A stretch of DNA of 64,000 nt. It comes from Allochromatium humboldtianum. GTDB lineage: Bacteria > Pseudomonadota > Gammaproteobacteria > Chromatiales > Chromatiaceae. The stretch is taken from NCBI RefSeq assembly GCF_013385175.1, contig NZ_JABZEO010000002.1, positions 310,001 through 374,000 on the forward strand. The letters run 5' to 3'. The notes beneath the pieces are model-generated. The model saw only the letters and a list, made by a program, of their open reading frames with translations. It did no database searches and was not told the origin of the DNA. Each line of letters opens with the position of its first letter. The first letter of the stretch is position 1. The position numbers were made by a program, and so were the translations under genes. This document shows, in pieces, positions 10,150-18,816 of this stretch.

Positions 10150-10187
10150 GATGACTCGATCGATGACTCAAGGGATGACTCGATGAC
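10150..10187. repeat. 12-base-period direct repeats between rnfA and rnfB
   Basis: GATGACTC occurs at 10150, 10162 and 10174, exactly 12 bases apart, and GATGAC occurs again at 10182. The repeats fill part of the rnfA-rnfB gap. No reading frame of the operon runs through them. They could be a slippage product or a protein/RNA site that uncouples rnfB from rnfA. Confidence 0.6.
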
Positions 10188-10230
10188 GGCCGATACGCGG
10201 GACGGAGGCGCGGCATTGGACGCTCCGGCC

Positions 10231-10812
10231 TCAATTGGCGACCAGACCGGCGAAGCCCATGAAGGCCAGCGACATCAGCCCGGCTGTCACCAGCGCGATG
10301 GCACTGCCCTGGAACGGCTCGGGCACGTCGGCCACGGCGACCCGCTCGCGGATGGCGGCAAAGAGCGCTAGCACCAGCGAGAACCCGAGGGCGGCGCCGA
10401 AGCCATAGAGCGCGGACTCGACCAGTGTGTGTTCGGCCTGCTGATTGAGCAGAGCCACGCCCAGCACGGCGCAGTTGGTCGTGATGAGCGGCAGGAAGAT
10501 GCCCAGCAACTGATAGAGCATGGGACTGGTCTTGCGCATCACCGTCTCGGTGAACTGCACTACGGCCGCGATCACCAGGATGAAGGAGATGGTGCGCAGA
10601 TAGCCGATATCGAGCGGTTCGAGCACGAACTCGTTGACGACCCAGCTGATGACCGAGGACAGGGTCATGACGAAGGTGGTCGCCAGACCCATGCCGGTGG
10701 CCGTCTCCAGCTTCTTGGACACGCCCATGAAGGGGCAGAGTCCGAGGAACTTCACCAGCACGAAGTTGTTGACCAGCACAGTGCCGACCAGGATGAGCGC
10801 GTATTCGGTCAT
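10231..10812 (-). CDS. rnfA: Rnf complex subunit A (membrane)
   Basis: Integral membrane subunit of Rnf. The 193-residue length equals E. coli RsxA. The start [19 protein letters not shown] at 10812 matches the family exactly, although the frame is open further upstream. Six hydrophobic helices are visible, with the conserved [19 protein letters not shown] and [12 protein letters not shown] segments; the cysteine in each half is the site of the intramembrane iron-sulfur cluster known for RnfA/RnfE. It is the first gene of the cluster. Its membrane partners RnfD, RnfG and RnfE are absent from the window. Confidence 0.95.
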   Translation of the reverse strand: MTEYALILVGTVLVNNFVLVKFLGLCPFMGVSKKLETATGMGLATTFVMTLSSVISWVVNEFVLEPLDIGYLRTISFILVIAAVVQFTETVMRKTSPMLYQLLGIFLPLITTNCAVLGVALLNQQAEHTLVESALYGFGAALGFSLVLALFAAIRERVAVADVPEPFQGSAIALVTAGLMSLAFMGFAGLVAN

Positions 10813-10898
10813 GCGGGCGGATGAGTCGTGGACACGGGCGGATTGATGGGACGGGGTTCGGGTGGACGCCGATGGAATCGGGCGAACATGGGCGCGCA

Positions 10899-10932
10899 AG
10901 GATACGCTGCTCGTCGGTTCGCTACAACCGAC
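10899..10932 (-). promoter_or_regulatory. putative rnf promoter with inverted repeat
   Basis: On the minus strand TTGTAG and TATCCT are 17 bases apart (10927 to 10899), about 85 bases upstream of the rnfA start. An inverted repeat, GTCGGTT / AACCGAC with a 6-base spacer (10913-10932), covers the -35 box and spacer. This arrangement would suit a repressor site. The boxes are weak matches (3/6 and 4/6), so this is a suggestion. Confidence 0.3.
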
Positions 10933-10957
10933 ATTCGTTAGGGTTTAATTGTTGGTT

Positions 10958-10973
10958 GTGTCTGGCCAGACAC
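10958..10973. promoter_or_regulatory. 16-bp perfect palindrome in the rnfA upstream region
   Basis: GTGTCTGGCCAGACAC is a perfect palindrome with no loop, so it is more like a dimeric regulator site than a terminator. It sits in the 392-base stretch (10813-11204) between the divergent rnfA and the DUF900 hydrolase. That stretch is AT-richer than its surroundings and holds no gene I can support. It lies about 30 bases beyond the putative rnf -35 box. Confidence 0.4.
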
Positions 10974-11204
10974 CGGCCAGTCGGGTCTCTTGAGCGCGCC
11001 ATTCGGCAATGCTCAGCTCAAGGAGCACATGGAATGTCGTATTTTCGGCAAACGTGTTGCATTAGCCTAAAAAATGTGAGATCTATGATGAGATTGTGTC
11101 CGCAATGCGCGCCAAACCGGCGGAGACAGGCAAGGCCAAGCGAATGCTCATAGTTGAGCGCGACAGCCTGAACCATGAAATGGCTCTTATAGCTAAACCA
11201 TTCG

Positions 11205-12374
11205 ATGATCCCTGTTTTGCCATCACGTCTATCTTCGGATTCGGCCTGCCTGGGGATCAAACCTATCGGTTGGGCATCGCCTTCGACCCTGGTGCTACTT
11301 GCAGCGCTCGCCAGCAGCCATGTGTGCGGCGCGGCTACCGCAGATGCCACAACGAAGGCGGCAGGCAACGGGAACGAAAACGGGGTGGAAGTCAGCGTTC
11401 CCTATGTCACCAATCGCCGATTGATGGCGCATACCAGCGAACAGGGGAGCTATGGCGGCGAGCGCGGCGTACCTGACTTCGGCCAGTGTGAGGTCGTCTT
11501 TACTCCAATTCCGGTCATCAACCAGATCGCGCCCCGTGTGCCCTTCTATCTGTTAGACGAGATGCGGGAGGTACGCTTCAAGCGCCAGAGTGACATGGAA
11601 GCGTTCTGGGGCCATCTCCAGCGCAAGATCGCACGCACGACCTCCCAATCTGTCGTGGTGTTCGTGCATGGCTATAACTACGCCTTCGAGAAGCATTGCA
11701 GGGTGGCGGCAAAGCTGCAACGGACCCTCGAGGGAAAAGCACTGGTCCTTATGTTCAGTTGGCCATCCAACGGTCGACCCACTGACTACATTCCCGACCA
11801 GGCAGACGTCGAGTGGAGCGTACCCTTACTGGCGCAGCTGCTGGCGGATCTCGGTGATCGATTGGGACCGGAAAAAGTGCAGGTTCTTGCCCACAGCCTG
11901 GGATCGCGCGGCCTGGTCTTTGCGCTTGAACGCCTAGCGGCAGAGCGAAAGACGCTTCCGTTGATCGGGCAACTCGTGCTGATGGCGCCGGACTTCGATG
12001 CTCAGACCTTCGTCGAGCGCTTACCTGCATTACTGCCACTCACCACTGGCATCACGCTCTATGCTTCCAGCAACGACACCCCGCTCAAGGCGTCGCGACA
12101 GTTGCACGACTCGCCACGGCTTGGCGAGGGCGGCGAATTTCTGACGGTCGCAGAGGGCATGCAAACCGTAGATGTTTCGCCCGTCGGGCGCTATCAAGTA
12201 TTGGGGCATGAGTATTTTCTGTTCCATCCGAAGGTCGCGGCCGATCTAGCGACTCTGCTGGGCGAAAGCCGGGCGGCCTGGGACCGAGCCGGACTGCGAC
12301 CCGCGCGGTTGAATGGCTTGGACTACTGGGAACTGGTCGGCGAAAGACCGCCGGACGACACCGGCCATGAATGA
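11205..12374 (+). CDS. DUF900-type alpha/beta hydrolase, likely exported
   Basis: Serine hydrolase fold of unknown substrate. The 389-residue protein has a hydrophobic segment at residues 29-45 (LVLLAALASSHVCGAA) that resembles a signal peptide, but only after about 28 residues, so the true start may be later. The hydrolase core shows VVVFVHGYNYAFE (oxyanion region), the nucleophile elbow AHSLGSRG with Ser231, APDFD near residue 265, and a conserved HEYFLFHP histidine near the end, as in DUF900 proteins. It stands alone, is less GC-rich by eye than its neighbours, and is followed by a convergent MFS gene. Lateral acquisition is possible. Confidence 0.72.
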   Translation: MIPVLPSRLSSDSACLGIKPIGWASPSTLVLLAALASSHVCGAATADATTKAAGNGNENGVEVSVPYVTNRRLMAHTSEQGSYGGERGVPDFGQCEVVFTPIPVINQIAPRVPFYLLDEMREVRFKRQSDMEAFWGHLQRKIARTTSQSVVVFVHGYNYAFEKHCRVAAKLQRTLEGKALVLMFSWPSNGRPTDYIPDQADVEWSVPLLAQLLADLGDRLGPEKVQVLAHSLGSRGLVFALERLAAERKTLPLIGQLVLMAPDFDAQTFVERLPALLPLTTGITLYASSNDTPLKASRQLHDSPRLGEGGEFLTVAEGMQTVDVSPVGRYQVLGHEYFLFHPKVAADLATLLGESRAAWDRAGLRPARLNGLDYWELVGERPPDDTGHE

Positions 12375-12473
12375 CCTGCAACCTGCAACAACGCGACGCT
12401 GGTCCGTAAAAGGGCTGCGGCGAGTCCCCAGCTGGTTTTGAGCGCCGACTGGAATCAGGACTCGAAGGGCGCG

Positions 12474-13814
12474 TCACCAAACCCGCAGTCCAGCCTCGTG
12501 TTCCTCAGCGATCCGACGCCCGCGTGTCTCGTCGATGCGGCGCGCGATCAGGAGCGCGACGGCAAACAGCAGGGCACAGAACAGCATCGCCTTCTGGAGT
12601 CCGAGCCAGGCCTGGAGCAGACCGATCCCGAGCAGGCCGAAGACACTGGCCGACTTCATCGCCAGCCCCCAGAACCCAAACAGCTCGGCCGAGCGCGAAC
12701 GCGGCGCGAAGAGACCGATCAGAGTGCGGGTGCTCGACTGACAAGCGCCCAGACTGGCCCCAGCGACGCAGCCGACGACCAGGAACACCTGTTGCGCCTG
12801 CCAGCCGAGTCCGAACCAGAAAAACGCGGCGTCGGCGATCCAAGGCGTGAAATAGATCAGCAAGATCGCCAGGATCCAGAGCACCAGCGTGAGGCTGTAG
12901 GTGCGGCACGCCCCGAGCCGATCCTGGATGACGCCGAAGGCCAGGGCGCCCCCGGCGGCCGTGAGCTGCACCAGCACGAACATCAGGGTGCGGGTCGTTT
13001 CGTCCCACTGAATCACCTGAGCGCCATAGATGAAGGCATAGGTGATGACGATGGCGATGCCGCCCATCGAGAAGAAGACCGAGATCAGCAGCAAGGCCAG
13101 ATCGCGATGGGCGCGTAGATGCCGCAGCGTCTGCCGGACCCGACTGAACCCCAGCGCGAGATAGCCACGTCCGGCCGGCAATGGTCGTGCCTGGCCGCGT
13201 TCGCGCACCCAGATGAAGGTTGGAATCGCTGCGAGCAAGAAGAACAGCGCCGTCCAGGGACCGACCCAGCGGATGCGCTCGAAATTCGCGACACTGACCT
13301 CGCCGAGCACCGCCAGCACGAAGATGGCCGCGACCAGACCGCCGATATAACCGAGCGCCCAGCCGAACCCCGAGATCTTGCCCAGATCCTCGGGCGGCCC
13401 GAGATCCGGAAGGAAACTGGCGACGAAGGACTCACCGAGCGCAAAGCCGAAGTTCGACAGGATCAGCAGCAGCATCCCCACCCAGACATAACCCGGCGCG
13501 GCCCAGTAGAGCGCGGCCGTGGTCACGACTGTCAGCAGGTAGCTCGCAAACAGAAAGCGCTTCTTGCTTGCGCTGTAGTCCATGATGGCCCCGGCCACCG
13601 GCGAGACCAGCACCACCATGAGATAGCTCGCTGCGAGCGCCAGACTCCAGAGCAGATTGCCGAGCCGGTAGTCGGGCGCATCGCCGACGATGACGCGCGT
13701 GAACAGATCACCGAAGACGACCGTGATGATCAGCAGCGTATAGGCCGAGTTGGCGAAGTCGAACATCGCCCAGCCGAGGATCTCGCGGCGCGGGGCGCGG
13801 GGGCGCGTGTGCAT
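12474..13814 (-). CDS. UMF1/Atg22-like MFS transporter
   Basis: Twelve-helix major facilitator of the UMF1 family. The 446-residue protein opens with EILGWAMFDFANSAYTLLI, the signature start of this family (GW-x-FDxANSAY), and carries the conserved GWALGYIGGL and ALGESFVASFLPDLGPPEDLG segments. Substrates of bacterial members are not established. It lies 92 bases downstream of the acr3 arsenite efflux gene on the same strand and may be read from the ars promoter. It does not look like ArsJ, the MFS organoarsenical exporter, and no GAPDH partner is present. Confidence 0.82.
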   Translation of the reverse strand: MHTRPRAPRREILGWAMFDFANSAYTLLIITVVFGDLFTRVIVGDAPDYRLGNLLWSLALAASYLMVVLVSPVAGAIMDYSASKKRFLFASYLLTVVTTAALYWAAPGYVWVGMLLLILSNFGFALGESFVASFLPDLGPPEDLGKISGFGWALGYIGGLVAAIFVLAVLGEVSVANFERIRWVGPWTALFFLLAAIPTFIWVRERGQARPLPAGRGYLALGFSRVRQTLRHLRAHRDLALLLISVFFSMGGIAIVITYAFIYGAQVIQWDETTRTLMFVLVQLTAAGGALAFGVIQDRLGACRTYSLTLVLWILAILLIYFTPWIADAAFFWFGLGWQAQQVFLVVGCVAGASLGACQSSTRTLIGLFAPRSRSAELFGFWGLAMKSASVFGLLGIGLLQAWLGLQKAMLFCALLFAVALLIARRIDETRGRRIAEEHEAGLRVW

Positions 13815-13906
13815 CCTTCGGTTCCTCCGGTGGTCGGGCGATGGGACGGGCGACGCGCCCGGTGCCGGCCGCCAGGGGCGGCGGCCAGTGCAACCTGGAA
13901 CGGCGA

Positions 13907-14998
13907 TCAGCCGTGCCGGGGCGTCGTGGCAAGACCGCCTTCATACCATCCCTTGGTCCGGTTGACCACCCGCACCACCAAGAGCATCACCGGCACCTCG
14001 ATCAGCACCCCGACCACGGTGGCGAGTGCGGCGCCGGACTGGAAGCCGAACAGCGCAATCGCCGCCGCCACCGCCAGCTCGAAGAAGTTCGAGGCCCCGA
14101 TCAGCGCCGAGGGACAGGCGACACTGTGCTTCTCGCCGACCAGACGATTGAGCCAGTAGGCCAGCGCCGAGTTGAAGAACACCTGGATCAGGATCGGCGC
14201 CGCCAGCAGCGCGATGATCAGCGGCTGGGCGAGGATCTGCTCGCCCTGGAAGGCAAACAGCAGCACCAGGGTCAGCAGCAGCGCGACGATCGAGGCGTGA
14301 CCCAGAGTGTCGAGCACGGCGTCGAAATGTTCCTGACCCTGGGCCAACAGACGCTTGCGCCAGACCTGAGCGATGATGACCGGGATGACGATATAGAGCA
14401 GCACCGAGATCAGCAGCGTGTCCCAGGGCACGACGATCGCCGACAGCCCCAGCAGCAACCCCACGATCGGCGCGAAGGCAAAGATCATGATGGTGTCGTT
14501 GAGCGCCACCTGCGACAGGGTGAAATAGGGATCGCCCCCGGTCAGCCGGCTCCAGACGAACACCATGGCGGTGCAGGGCGCAGCAGCCAGCAGGATCAGC
14601 CCGGCGACATAGGAATCGAGCTGCTCGGCCGGCAGCCAGTCGGCGAAGAGTCCACGGATGAACAGCCACGCCAGCAGCGCCATCGAAAACGGCTTGACCG
14701 CCCAGTTGACGAACAGCGTGACGCCGATGCCCTTCCAGTGATCGCGGACCTGATGCAGGGCGCCGAAGTCGACCTTGATGAGCATCGGGATGATCATGAT
14801 CCAGATGAGCAGACCCACGGGCAGATTGACCTGAGCCACTTCCAGCTCGCCGAGGAACTGGAAGGGCGCGGGCAGAAACCGGCCCAGGGCGATTCCGACG
14901 ACGATGCAGAGCGCGACCCACAGGCTCAGCCAACGCTCGAACACGCTCATGGACACACCGGCGGCCTGTTTGGCGGTGACTTCACATTGAACCGACAT
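13907..14998 (-). CDS. acr3: ACR3-family arsenite efflux transporter
   Basis: Exports As(III) using the proton-motive force. The 363-residue membrane protein of about ten helices has the ACR3 motif AAPCTAMVFVWS with the essential Cys142, plus ALNDTIMIFAFAP and the FFELAVAAAIALFG segment near the C terminus. It starts 5 bases after the arsC stop. A second in-frame Met (MSVFERWLSLWVA, residue 17) is a possible alternative start. It completes the route arsenate (ArsC) to arsenite to export. Confidence 0.93.
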   Translation of the reverse strand: MSVQCEVTAKQAAGVSMSVFERWLSLWVALCIVVGIALGRFLPAPFQFLGELEVAQVNLPVGLLIWIMIIPMLIKVDFGALHQVRDHWKGIGVTLFVNWAVKPFSMALLAWLFIRGLFADWLPAEQLDSYVAGLILLAAAPCTAMVFVWSRLTGGDPYFTLSQVALNDTIMIFAFAPIVGLLLGLSAIVVPWDTLLISVLLYIVIPVIIAQVWRKRLLAQGQEHFDAVLDTLGHASIVALLLTLVLLFAFQGEQILAQPLIIALLAAPILIQVFFNSALAYWLNRLVGEKHSVACPSALIGASNFFELAVAAAIALFGFQSGAALATVVGVLIEVPVMLLVVRVVNRTKGWYEGGLATTPRHG

Positions 14999-15002
14999 GC
15001 GT

Positions 15003-15437
15003 TTACTCCGATGGGGGCAGGTCGAGACTCAGCGCTTCGGCCACGGCTGGAATCAGTCGCGCGCGGATGTCGTCGCGCACCGCGATGAAGGATTCCAGCG
15101 GCTCACCGTGCGGGTCATGGAAGGGCAGATGGATCTGTTTGACTGGACGCGGGAAGACTGGGCAGCTTTCATGCGCGTTGTCGCAGACCGTCACCACCAG
15201 ATCGATGGGTTCGTCGAGTACGGCGTCGATGTCTTTGGGATGCAGCCCCTCGGTCGGCAGGCCGAGTGCTTGCAGCGCCGCGATGGCTCCATCCGCGACC
15301 TTGGGCTGAGGCCGGGTGCCGGCCGACAGGGCGCGCACCTGCCCGGCCAGATCATGGTTGAGCAGGACTTCGGCCATCTGCGAGCGGCAGGAATTGCCGG
15401 TGCAGAGGATCAGGACAGTCTTGGGGGCTGGGTTCAT
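15003..15437 (-). CDS. arsC: arsenate reductase, thioredoxin-type (low-molecular-weight phosphatase fold)
   Basis: Reduces arsenate to arsenite through a cysteine relay. The 144-residue protein has the P-loop LCTGNSCRSQM, with nucleophile Cys12 and Cys17. The redox pair Cys85 and Cys92 follows in VTVCDNAHESCPVFP, which places it with the thioredoxin-coupled class rather than the glutaredoxin-coupled E. coli ArsC. DPHGEPLESF provides the aspartate loop. It lies between arsR and acr3 on the same strand. Confidence 0.94.
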   Translation of the reverse strand: MNPAPKTVLILCTGNSCRSQMAEVLLNHDLAGQVRALSAGTRPQPKVADGAIAALQALGLPTEGLHPKDIDAVLDEPIDLVVTVCDNAHESCPVFPRPVKQIHLPFHDPHGEPLESFIAVRDDIRARLIPAVAEALSLDLPPSE

Positions 15438-15501
15438 GAGGGTGTTCTCGCAAGATGGCGTGAAGCGATGAGTGTGAACGGCGCTGGGTCTCGATCAGCG
15501 A

Positions 15502-15825
15502 TCAGGACTCACAGGGTTGGCAAACGGATGGCGCTGGTGCGATCGGTTCACTCCCCATCCCATCGCGCATGTGCATCAGGATGCGCAGCGCCCAGGCCGG
15601 CAGTTGCGGATGCAGGCGGTAGCGCATCCAGGTGCCGTCGCGCCGCGCCAGAACCAGATTCGCCCCGCGCAATACCGCCAGATGACGCGAGACCTTCGGC
15701 TGTGGCGCATCGAGCGTGCTGTGCAGATCACAGACGCACAGCTCGTCGGCCTCCAGCAACATGGCCAGGATGCGGCGGCGGATGGGGTCGGCGAGGGCTT
15801 CGAAGAAGGCTTGGGGGTCGAGCAT
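15502..15825 (-). CDS. arsR: ArsR-family arsenite-responsive repressor
   Basis: Winged-helix dimeric repressor released from DNA by As(III). The 107-residue protein has the metalloid site ELCVCDL (Cys30, Cys32) at the start of the recognition region, and the DNA-binding helix QPKVSRHLAVLRGANLV. The C terminus has two more cysteines (SVCQPCES), which could add a third thiol ligand. It is the first gene of arsR-arsC-acr3, 64 bases upstream of arsC. A palindromic operator candidate lies about 50 bases upstream. Confidence 0.93.
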   Translation of the reverse strand: MLDPQAFFEALADPIRRRILAMLLEADELCVCDLHSTLDAPQPKVSRHLAVLRGANLVLARRDGTWMRYRLHPQLPAWALRILMHMRDGMGSEPIAPAPSVCQPCES

Positions 15826-15875
15826 GGGGCGAATCGGCGTAAGCGGGCGACTGTGGCTGACTGATGATACGGCTG

Positions 15876-15889
15876 GATCATATTTGATC
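15876..15889. promoter_or_regulatory. candidate ArsR operator
   Basis: Inverted repeat GATCA-N4-TGATC (5-bp arms), just downstream of the predicted arsR promoter and about 50 bases before the arsR start. ArsR operators are AT-rich dyads at this position. The assignment rests on position and symmetry only. Confidence 0.45.
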
Positions 15890-15897
15890 TAGCGCAT

Positions 15898-15925
15898 ATT
15901 TAAAAGCGCAAATAAAGCTTTTCAA
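15898..15925 (-). promoter_or_regulatory. putative arsR promoter
   Basis: TTGAAA (15925-15920) and TTAAAT (15903-15898) are separated by 16 bases on the minus strand, in the most AT-rich stretch of the 15826-16113 gap. A perfect 12-bp palindrome, CAAATTAATTTG (15923-15934), overlaps the -35 box and could be a second regulator site. Confidence 0.4.
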
Positions 15926-16023
15926 ATTAATTTGTATCGCTTGTATCGGATTCAGTCGCTACGCACTCGCCACTTGGCCAACACACGACCTGGGACCGGC
16001 GCCGGCCAACCGCACATAGAACG

Positions 16024-16045
16024 CCCCGGCCAGCATCAGCCGGGG
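16024..16045. terminator. hairpin downstream of the usp gene
   Basis: CCCCGGC (16024-16030) and GCCGGGG (16039-16045) form a perfect 7-bp stem with an 8-base loop, 69 bases past the stop of the universal stress protein gene. No T-run follows on either strand. It may end the sulP-usp transcript before the ars promoter region. Confidence 0.4.
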
Positions 16046-16113
16046 TTAGGCATCGAAAGGTGAACGGAAAGAACCTCAGTCGGAGCGAGACGTCGCTCCC
16101 TCCAAACGCGCCA

Positions 16114-16977
16114 TCAGCGCAGTAAGAGCGTGGGAATCCGTGCCGAGCGCAGCAGATCCGAGGTCTTGCTGCCGAAGAGCAGGGTGCGGATCGGCGAGTG
16201 ACTGTAAGCGCCCATGATCAGCAGGTCGATCTCCTGCTCGCACACCGCGCCGGCGATGACCCGCTCGGCATCACCCGGCGCCAGCGCCGCCGACGCCTCG
16301 AAACCGGCCTTCTCCAGCGTTGTTTTGGCCCAGTCCAGTTGCTTGGCGCCATCCCTGGTCGCCTTGCCTGACATCAGCAGGTGCACCGGCAATCCCTGGA
16401 ACAGCGGACTCCTGGACACCAGCTCGACGCCACGCTTGGCCATGCCGCCGCCATCGAAGGCGATCAATACCTGGCGCGGCTCCCGGAATTGCTCGGTGAC
16501 GGCCAGGATGGGTTTCTTGAGCGCGCGCACCACGCGCTCGACATTGCGCCCGAGATCGCGCTGGGTGGTCTCGGCCGATTCGCCGCGACGCCCGAGCACG
16601 AACAGCCGCACGCCGGACTGCTGCCCGACCAGGGTTTCTTCCAGATCGCCGTGACGCTGGCGCACGTCTGGCGCGACCGCGCCGGCGGCGATGGCCCGCT
16701 CACGCAGTTGGTTGAGAAAGATCCGCCCCTGTTCACGCGCCGCCTTGCTGCGTGCGGCATCCTCCTCGGCCAGCTCGGTCAGCAGGGTCTGCTGGGCGTT
16801 GAAACCGATGGCGCCGCTGTGATCCTTGCCGCTACCGATCTCGGGATGACGGTCGAGGATGTGCAGCAACTCCAGCGGCGTCGACAGACGTCGCGCCGCC
16901 CAGGTCGCGGCATCGGTCACGGTCTCGGCGAAGTGCGAGCGATCGACACAGGCCAGGATCTTGTCTTCGTCATGCAT
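16114..16977 (-). CDS. tandem universal stress protein
   Basis: Two UspA domains in one 287-residue chain, as in UspE-like proteins. The first starts HDEDKILACVDRSHFAETV and ends in LFVLGRRGESAET. The second starts RQVLIAFDGGGMAKRGVELV and ends with LIMGAYSHSPIRTLLFGSKTS, the nucleotide-binding G-x2-G-x9-G(S/T)-type loop. The start at 16977 has GGAG 8 bases upstream; an upstream TTG in frame is less likely. It follows the SulP gene by 14 bases, suggesting a shared role such as stress control of anion uptake, but this is inference. Confidence 0.85.
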   Translation of the reverse strand: MHDEDKILACVDRSHFAETVTDAATWAARRLSTPLELLHILDRHPEIGSGKDHSGAIGFNAQQTLLTELAEEDAARSKAAREQGRIFLNQLRERAIAAGAVAPDVRQRHGDLEETLVGQQSGVRLFVLGRRGESAETTQRDLGRNVERVVRALKKPILAVTEQFREPRQVLIAFDGGGMAKRGVELVSRSPLFQGLPVHLLMSGKATRDGAKQLDWAKTTLEKAGFEASAALAPGDAERVIAGAVCEQEIDLLIMGAYSHSPIRTLLFGSKTSDLLRSARIPTLLLR

Positions 16978-16991
16978 GGTTCTGGCTCCTC

Positions 16992-18473
16992 TCAATGATC
17001 CGTCAGGCGTGCAACCGCGTCGGGCTTGTCGTGCACCGCGAACTTGTCGATCAGGGTGGCGCTGGCCTCGTCGAGACCGATGACCTCGACCTCGGCGCCC
17101 TCGCGCCGGAACTTGATGACCACCTTGTCGAGCGCACTCACGGCCGTGATGTCCCAGAAGTGCGCGCGGCTGACGTCGATGCGTACCCGTTCGATGACCT
17201 CCTTGAAGTCGAACGCGGCGACGAAGCGATCGGCCGAGGCGAAGAACACCTGCCCCGTGACCAGATAGGCGCGGGTGCGCCCCTGCTCCAGCGTGATCGA
17301 GCTGACCGCCAGCACCTGACCGACCTTGTGGGCGAAGAAGAAGCCCGAGAGCAGCACGCCGACGAGCACGCCCTGCGCCAGATCATGGGTGGCGACGACG
17401 ACGGCGACCGTGGAGATCATCACCACATTGGCACCCAGCGGATGCTCGCGCAGATTGCGGATCGAAGCCCAGTTGAAGGTGCCGATCGAGACCATGATCA
17501 TCACCGCCACCAGCGCCGCCATCGGGATCTGCGCCACCCACTCGCCGGCAAAGACCACCATCAGCAGCAGACAGACACCGGCGGTCAGGGTCGAGAGCCG
17601 CCCGCGTCCGCCCGATTTCACGTTGATGACCGACTGGCCGATCATGGCGCAACCGGCCATGCCGCCGAGAAAGCCGGTGGCGACGTTCGCCACGCCCTGA
17701 CCGACGCACTCGCGGTTCTTGTTGCTGCTGGAGTCGGTCAGATCGTCGACGATGGTCGCCGTCATCAGGGATTCGAGCAGGCCGACGACCGCCAGTGTCG
17801 CCGAGACCGGGAAGATGATCTGGAGCGTTTCGAACGTGAGCGGGATGTCCGGCAGCAGGAACACCGGCAGACTGTCGGGCAGCTCGCCCATGTCGCCGAC
17901 GGTGCGCACGTCCAGTCCCAGATACAGGGTCACGCCGGTCAGAACCAGGATGGTGACGAGCGGCGAGGGGACGACCTTGGTCAGATAGGGGAACAGATAA
18001 ATGATCGCCAGCCCGGCCGCCACCAGTGCATAGACCTGCCAGGTTGCATTCGCCCCGGTCAGCTCCGGCAACTGCGCCATGAAGATCAGGATCGCCAGCG
18101 CATTGACGAAGCCGGTGACGACCGAGCGCGAGACGAAGCGCATCAGTGCGCCGAGTCTCAGCCAGCCGGCCAGGATCTGGAGCACGCCGGTCAGGACCGT
18201 GGCCGCCAGCAGATATTGCAGGCCGTGCTCCTTGACCAGCATCACCATCACCAGCACCATGGCGCCCGTGGCCGCCGAGATCATGCCCGGACGTCCGCCG
18301 ACAAAGGCCGTGACCGTAGCGATACAGAAGGAGGCATAGAGCCCGACCTTGGGGTCGACGCCGGCGATGATCGAAAACGCGATCGCCTCAGGGATCAGCG
18401 CCAGCGCGACCACCAGGCCGGCGAGCAGATCGTTGCGGACATTGGAAAACCAGTCCTGGCGGATGGAGTTCAT
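16992..18473 (-). CDS. SulP-family anion transporter with STAS domain
   Basis: Membrane transporter of the SulP/SLC26 family: sulfate, bicarbonate or another anion. The 493-residue protein has about 12-14 helices, starting [21 protein letters not shown] with [13 protein letters not shown] and the [22 protein letters not shown] motif. It ends in a short STAS domain ([32 protein letters not shown]). The start MNSIRQDW at 18473 fits family length; the frame is open further upstream. It resembles cyanobacterial BicA-like members in general layout, so bicarbonate is a reasonable candidate in a carbon-fixing phototroph, but the substrate is unproven. Confidence 0.88.
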   Translation of the reverse strand: MNSIRQDWFSNVRNDLLAGLVVALALIPEAIAFSIIAGVDPKVGLYASFCIATVTAFVGGRPGMISAATGAMVLVMVMLVKEHGLQYLLAATVLTGVLQILAGWLRLGALMRFVSRSVVTGFVNALAILIFMAQLPELTGANATWQVYALVAAGLAIIYLFPYLTKVVPSPLVTILVLTGVTLYLGLDVRTVGDMGELPDSLPVFLLPDIPLTFETLQIIFPVSATLAVVGLLESLMTATIVDDLTDSSSNKNRECVGQGVANVATGFLGGMAGCAMIGQSVINVKSGGRGRLSTLTAGVCLLLMVVFAGEWVAQIPMAALVAVMIMVSIGTFNWASIRNLREHPLGANVVMISTVAVVVATHDLAQGVLVGVLLSGFFFAHKVGQVLAVSSITLEQGRTRAYLVTGQVFFASADRFVAAFDFKEVIERVRIDVSRAHFWDITAVSALDKVVIKFRREGAEVEVIGLDEASATLIDKFAVHDKPDAVARLTDH

Positions 18474-18816
18474 GCGGAATGAGTACCTTCGCGGATGGGG
18501 CCGAGCGTATCGGCGATGGAGTAAAACGCGAAGGCCGGGCACCTGAACGGCGCGTGGTTCGAGCGGAGAACCGGGTGGAGTCGGGGAACAGCGCAGACAT
18601 CAGGTGCGCGGCATCGCGTCGATGGTTAGACGGAGCGTTCTGAGAACGCGGGCGAGCCGGAATGTCTACACTGGCAGGTGACTCCTGAAATCGGATGGGA
18701 TGACGCAGAATGACGGACAGGATAACGAACAGGTACTTCGATGGCAACCGTGACCGAGTCCGACCAGGGATGTTAGGCTGAAAGCACCGCCATGAAATAC
18801 ACGAATGGAAGATATT
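18474..18816. other. divergent intergenic region with no gene seen
   Basis: This 343-base stretch separates divergent sulP and the methyltransferase gene and should hold both promoters. I see no convincing reading frame, hairpin or strong -10/-35 pair in it. The last 150 bases are AT-richer. Confidence 0.5.

Noticed and set aside
11018-11368. 116-residue minus-strand frame upstream of the DUF900 gene, and the 126-residue plus-strand frame at 11096-11476
   Set aside because: No family features and overlap with the better-supported hydrolase frame; the 3' parts are its shadows.
12474-13814. MFS gene as ArsJ (organoarsenical exporter) of the ars operon
   Set aside because: The start signature is that of the UMF1/Atg22-like family, and the GAPDH partner of ArsJ is absent.
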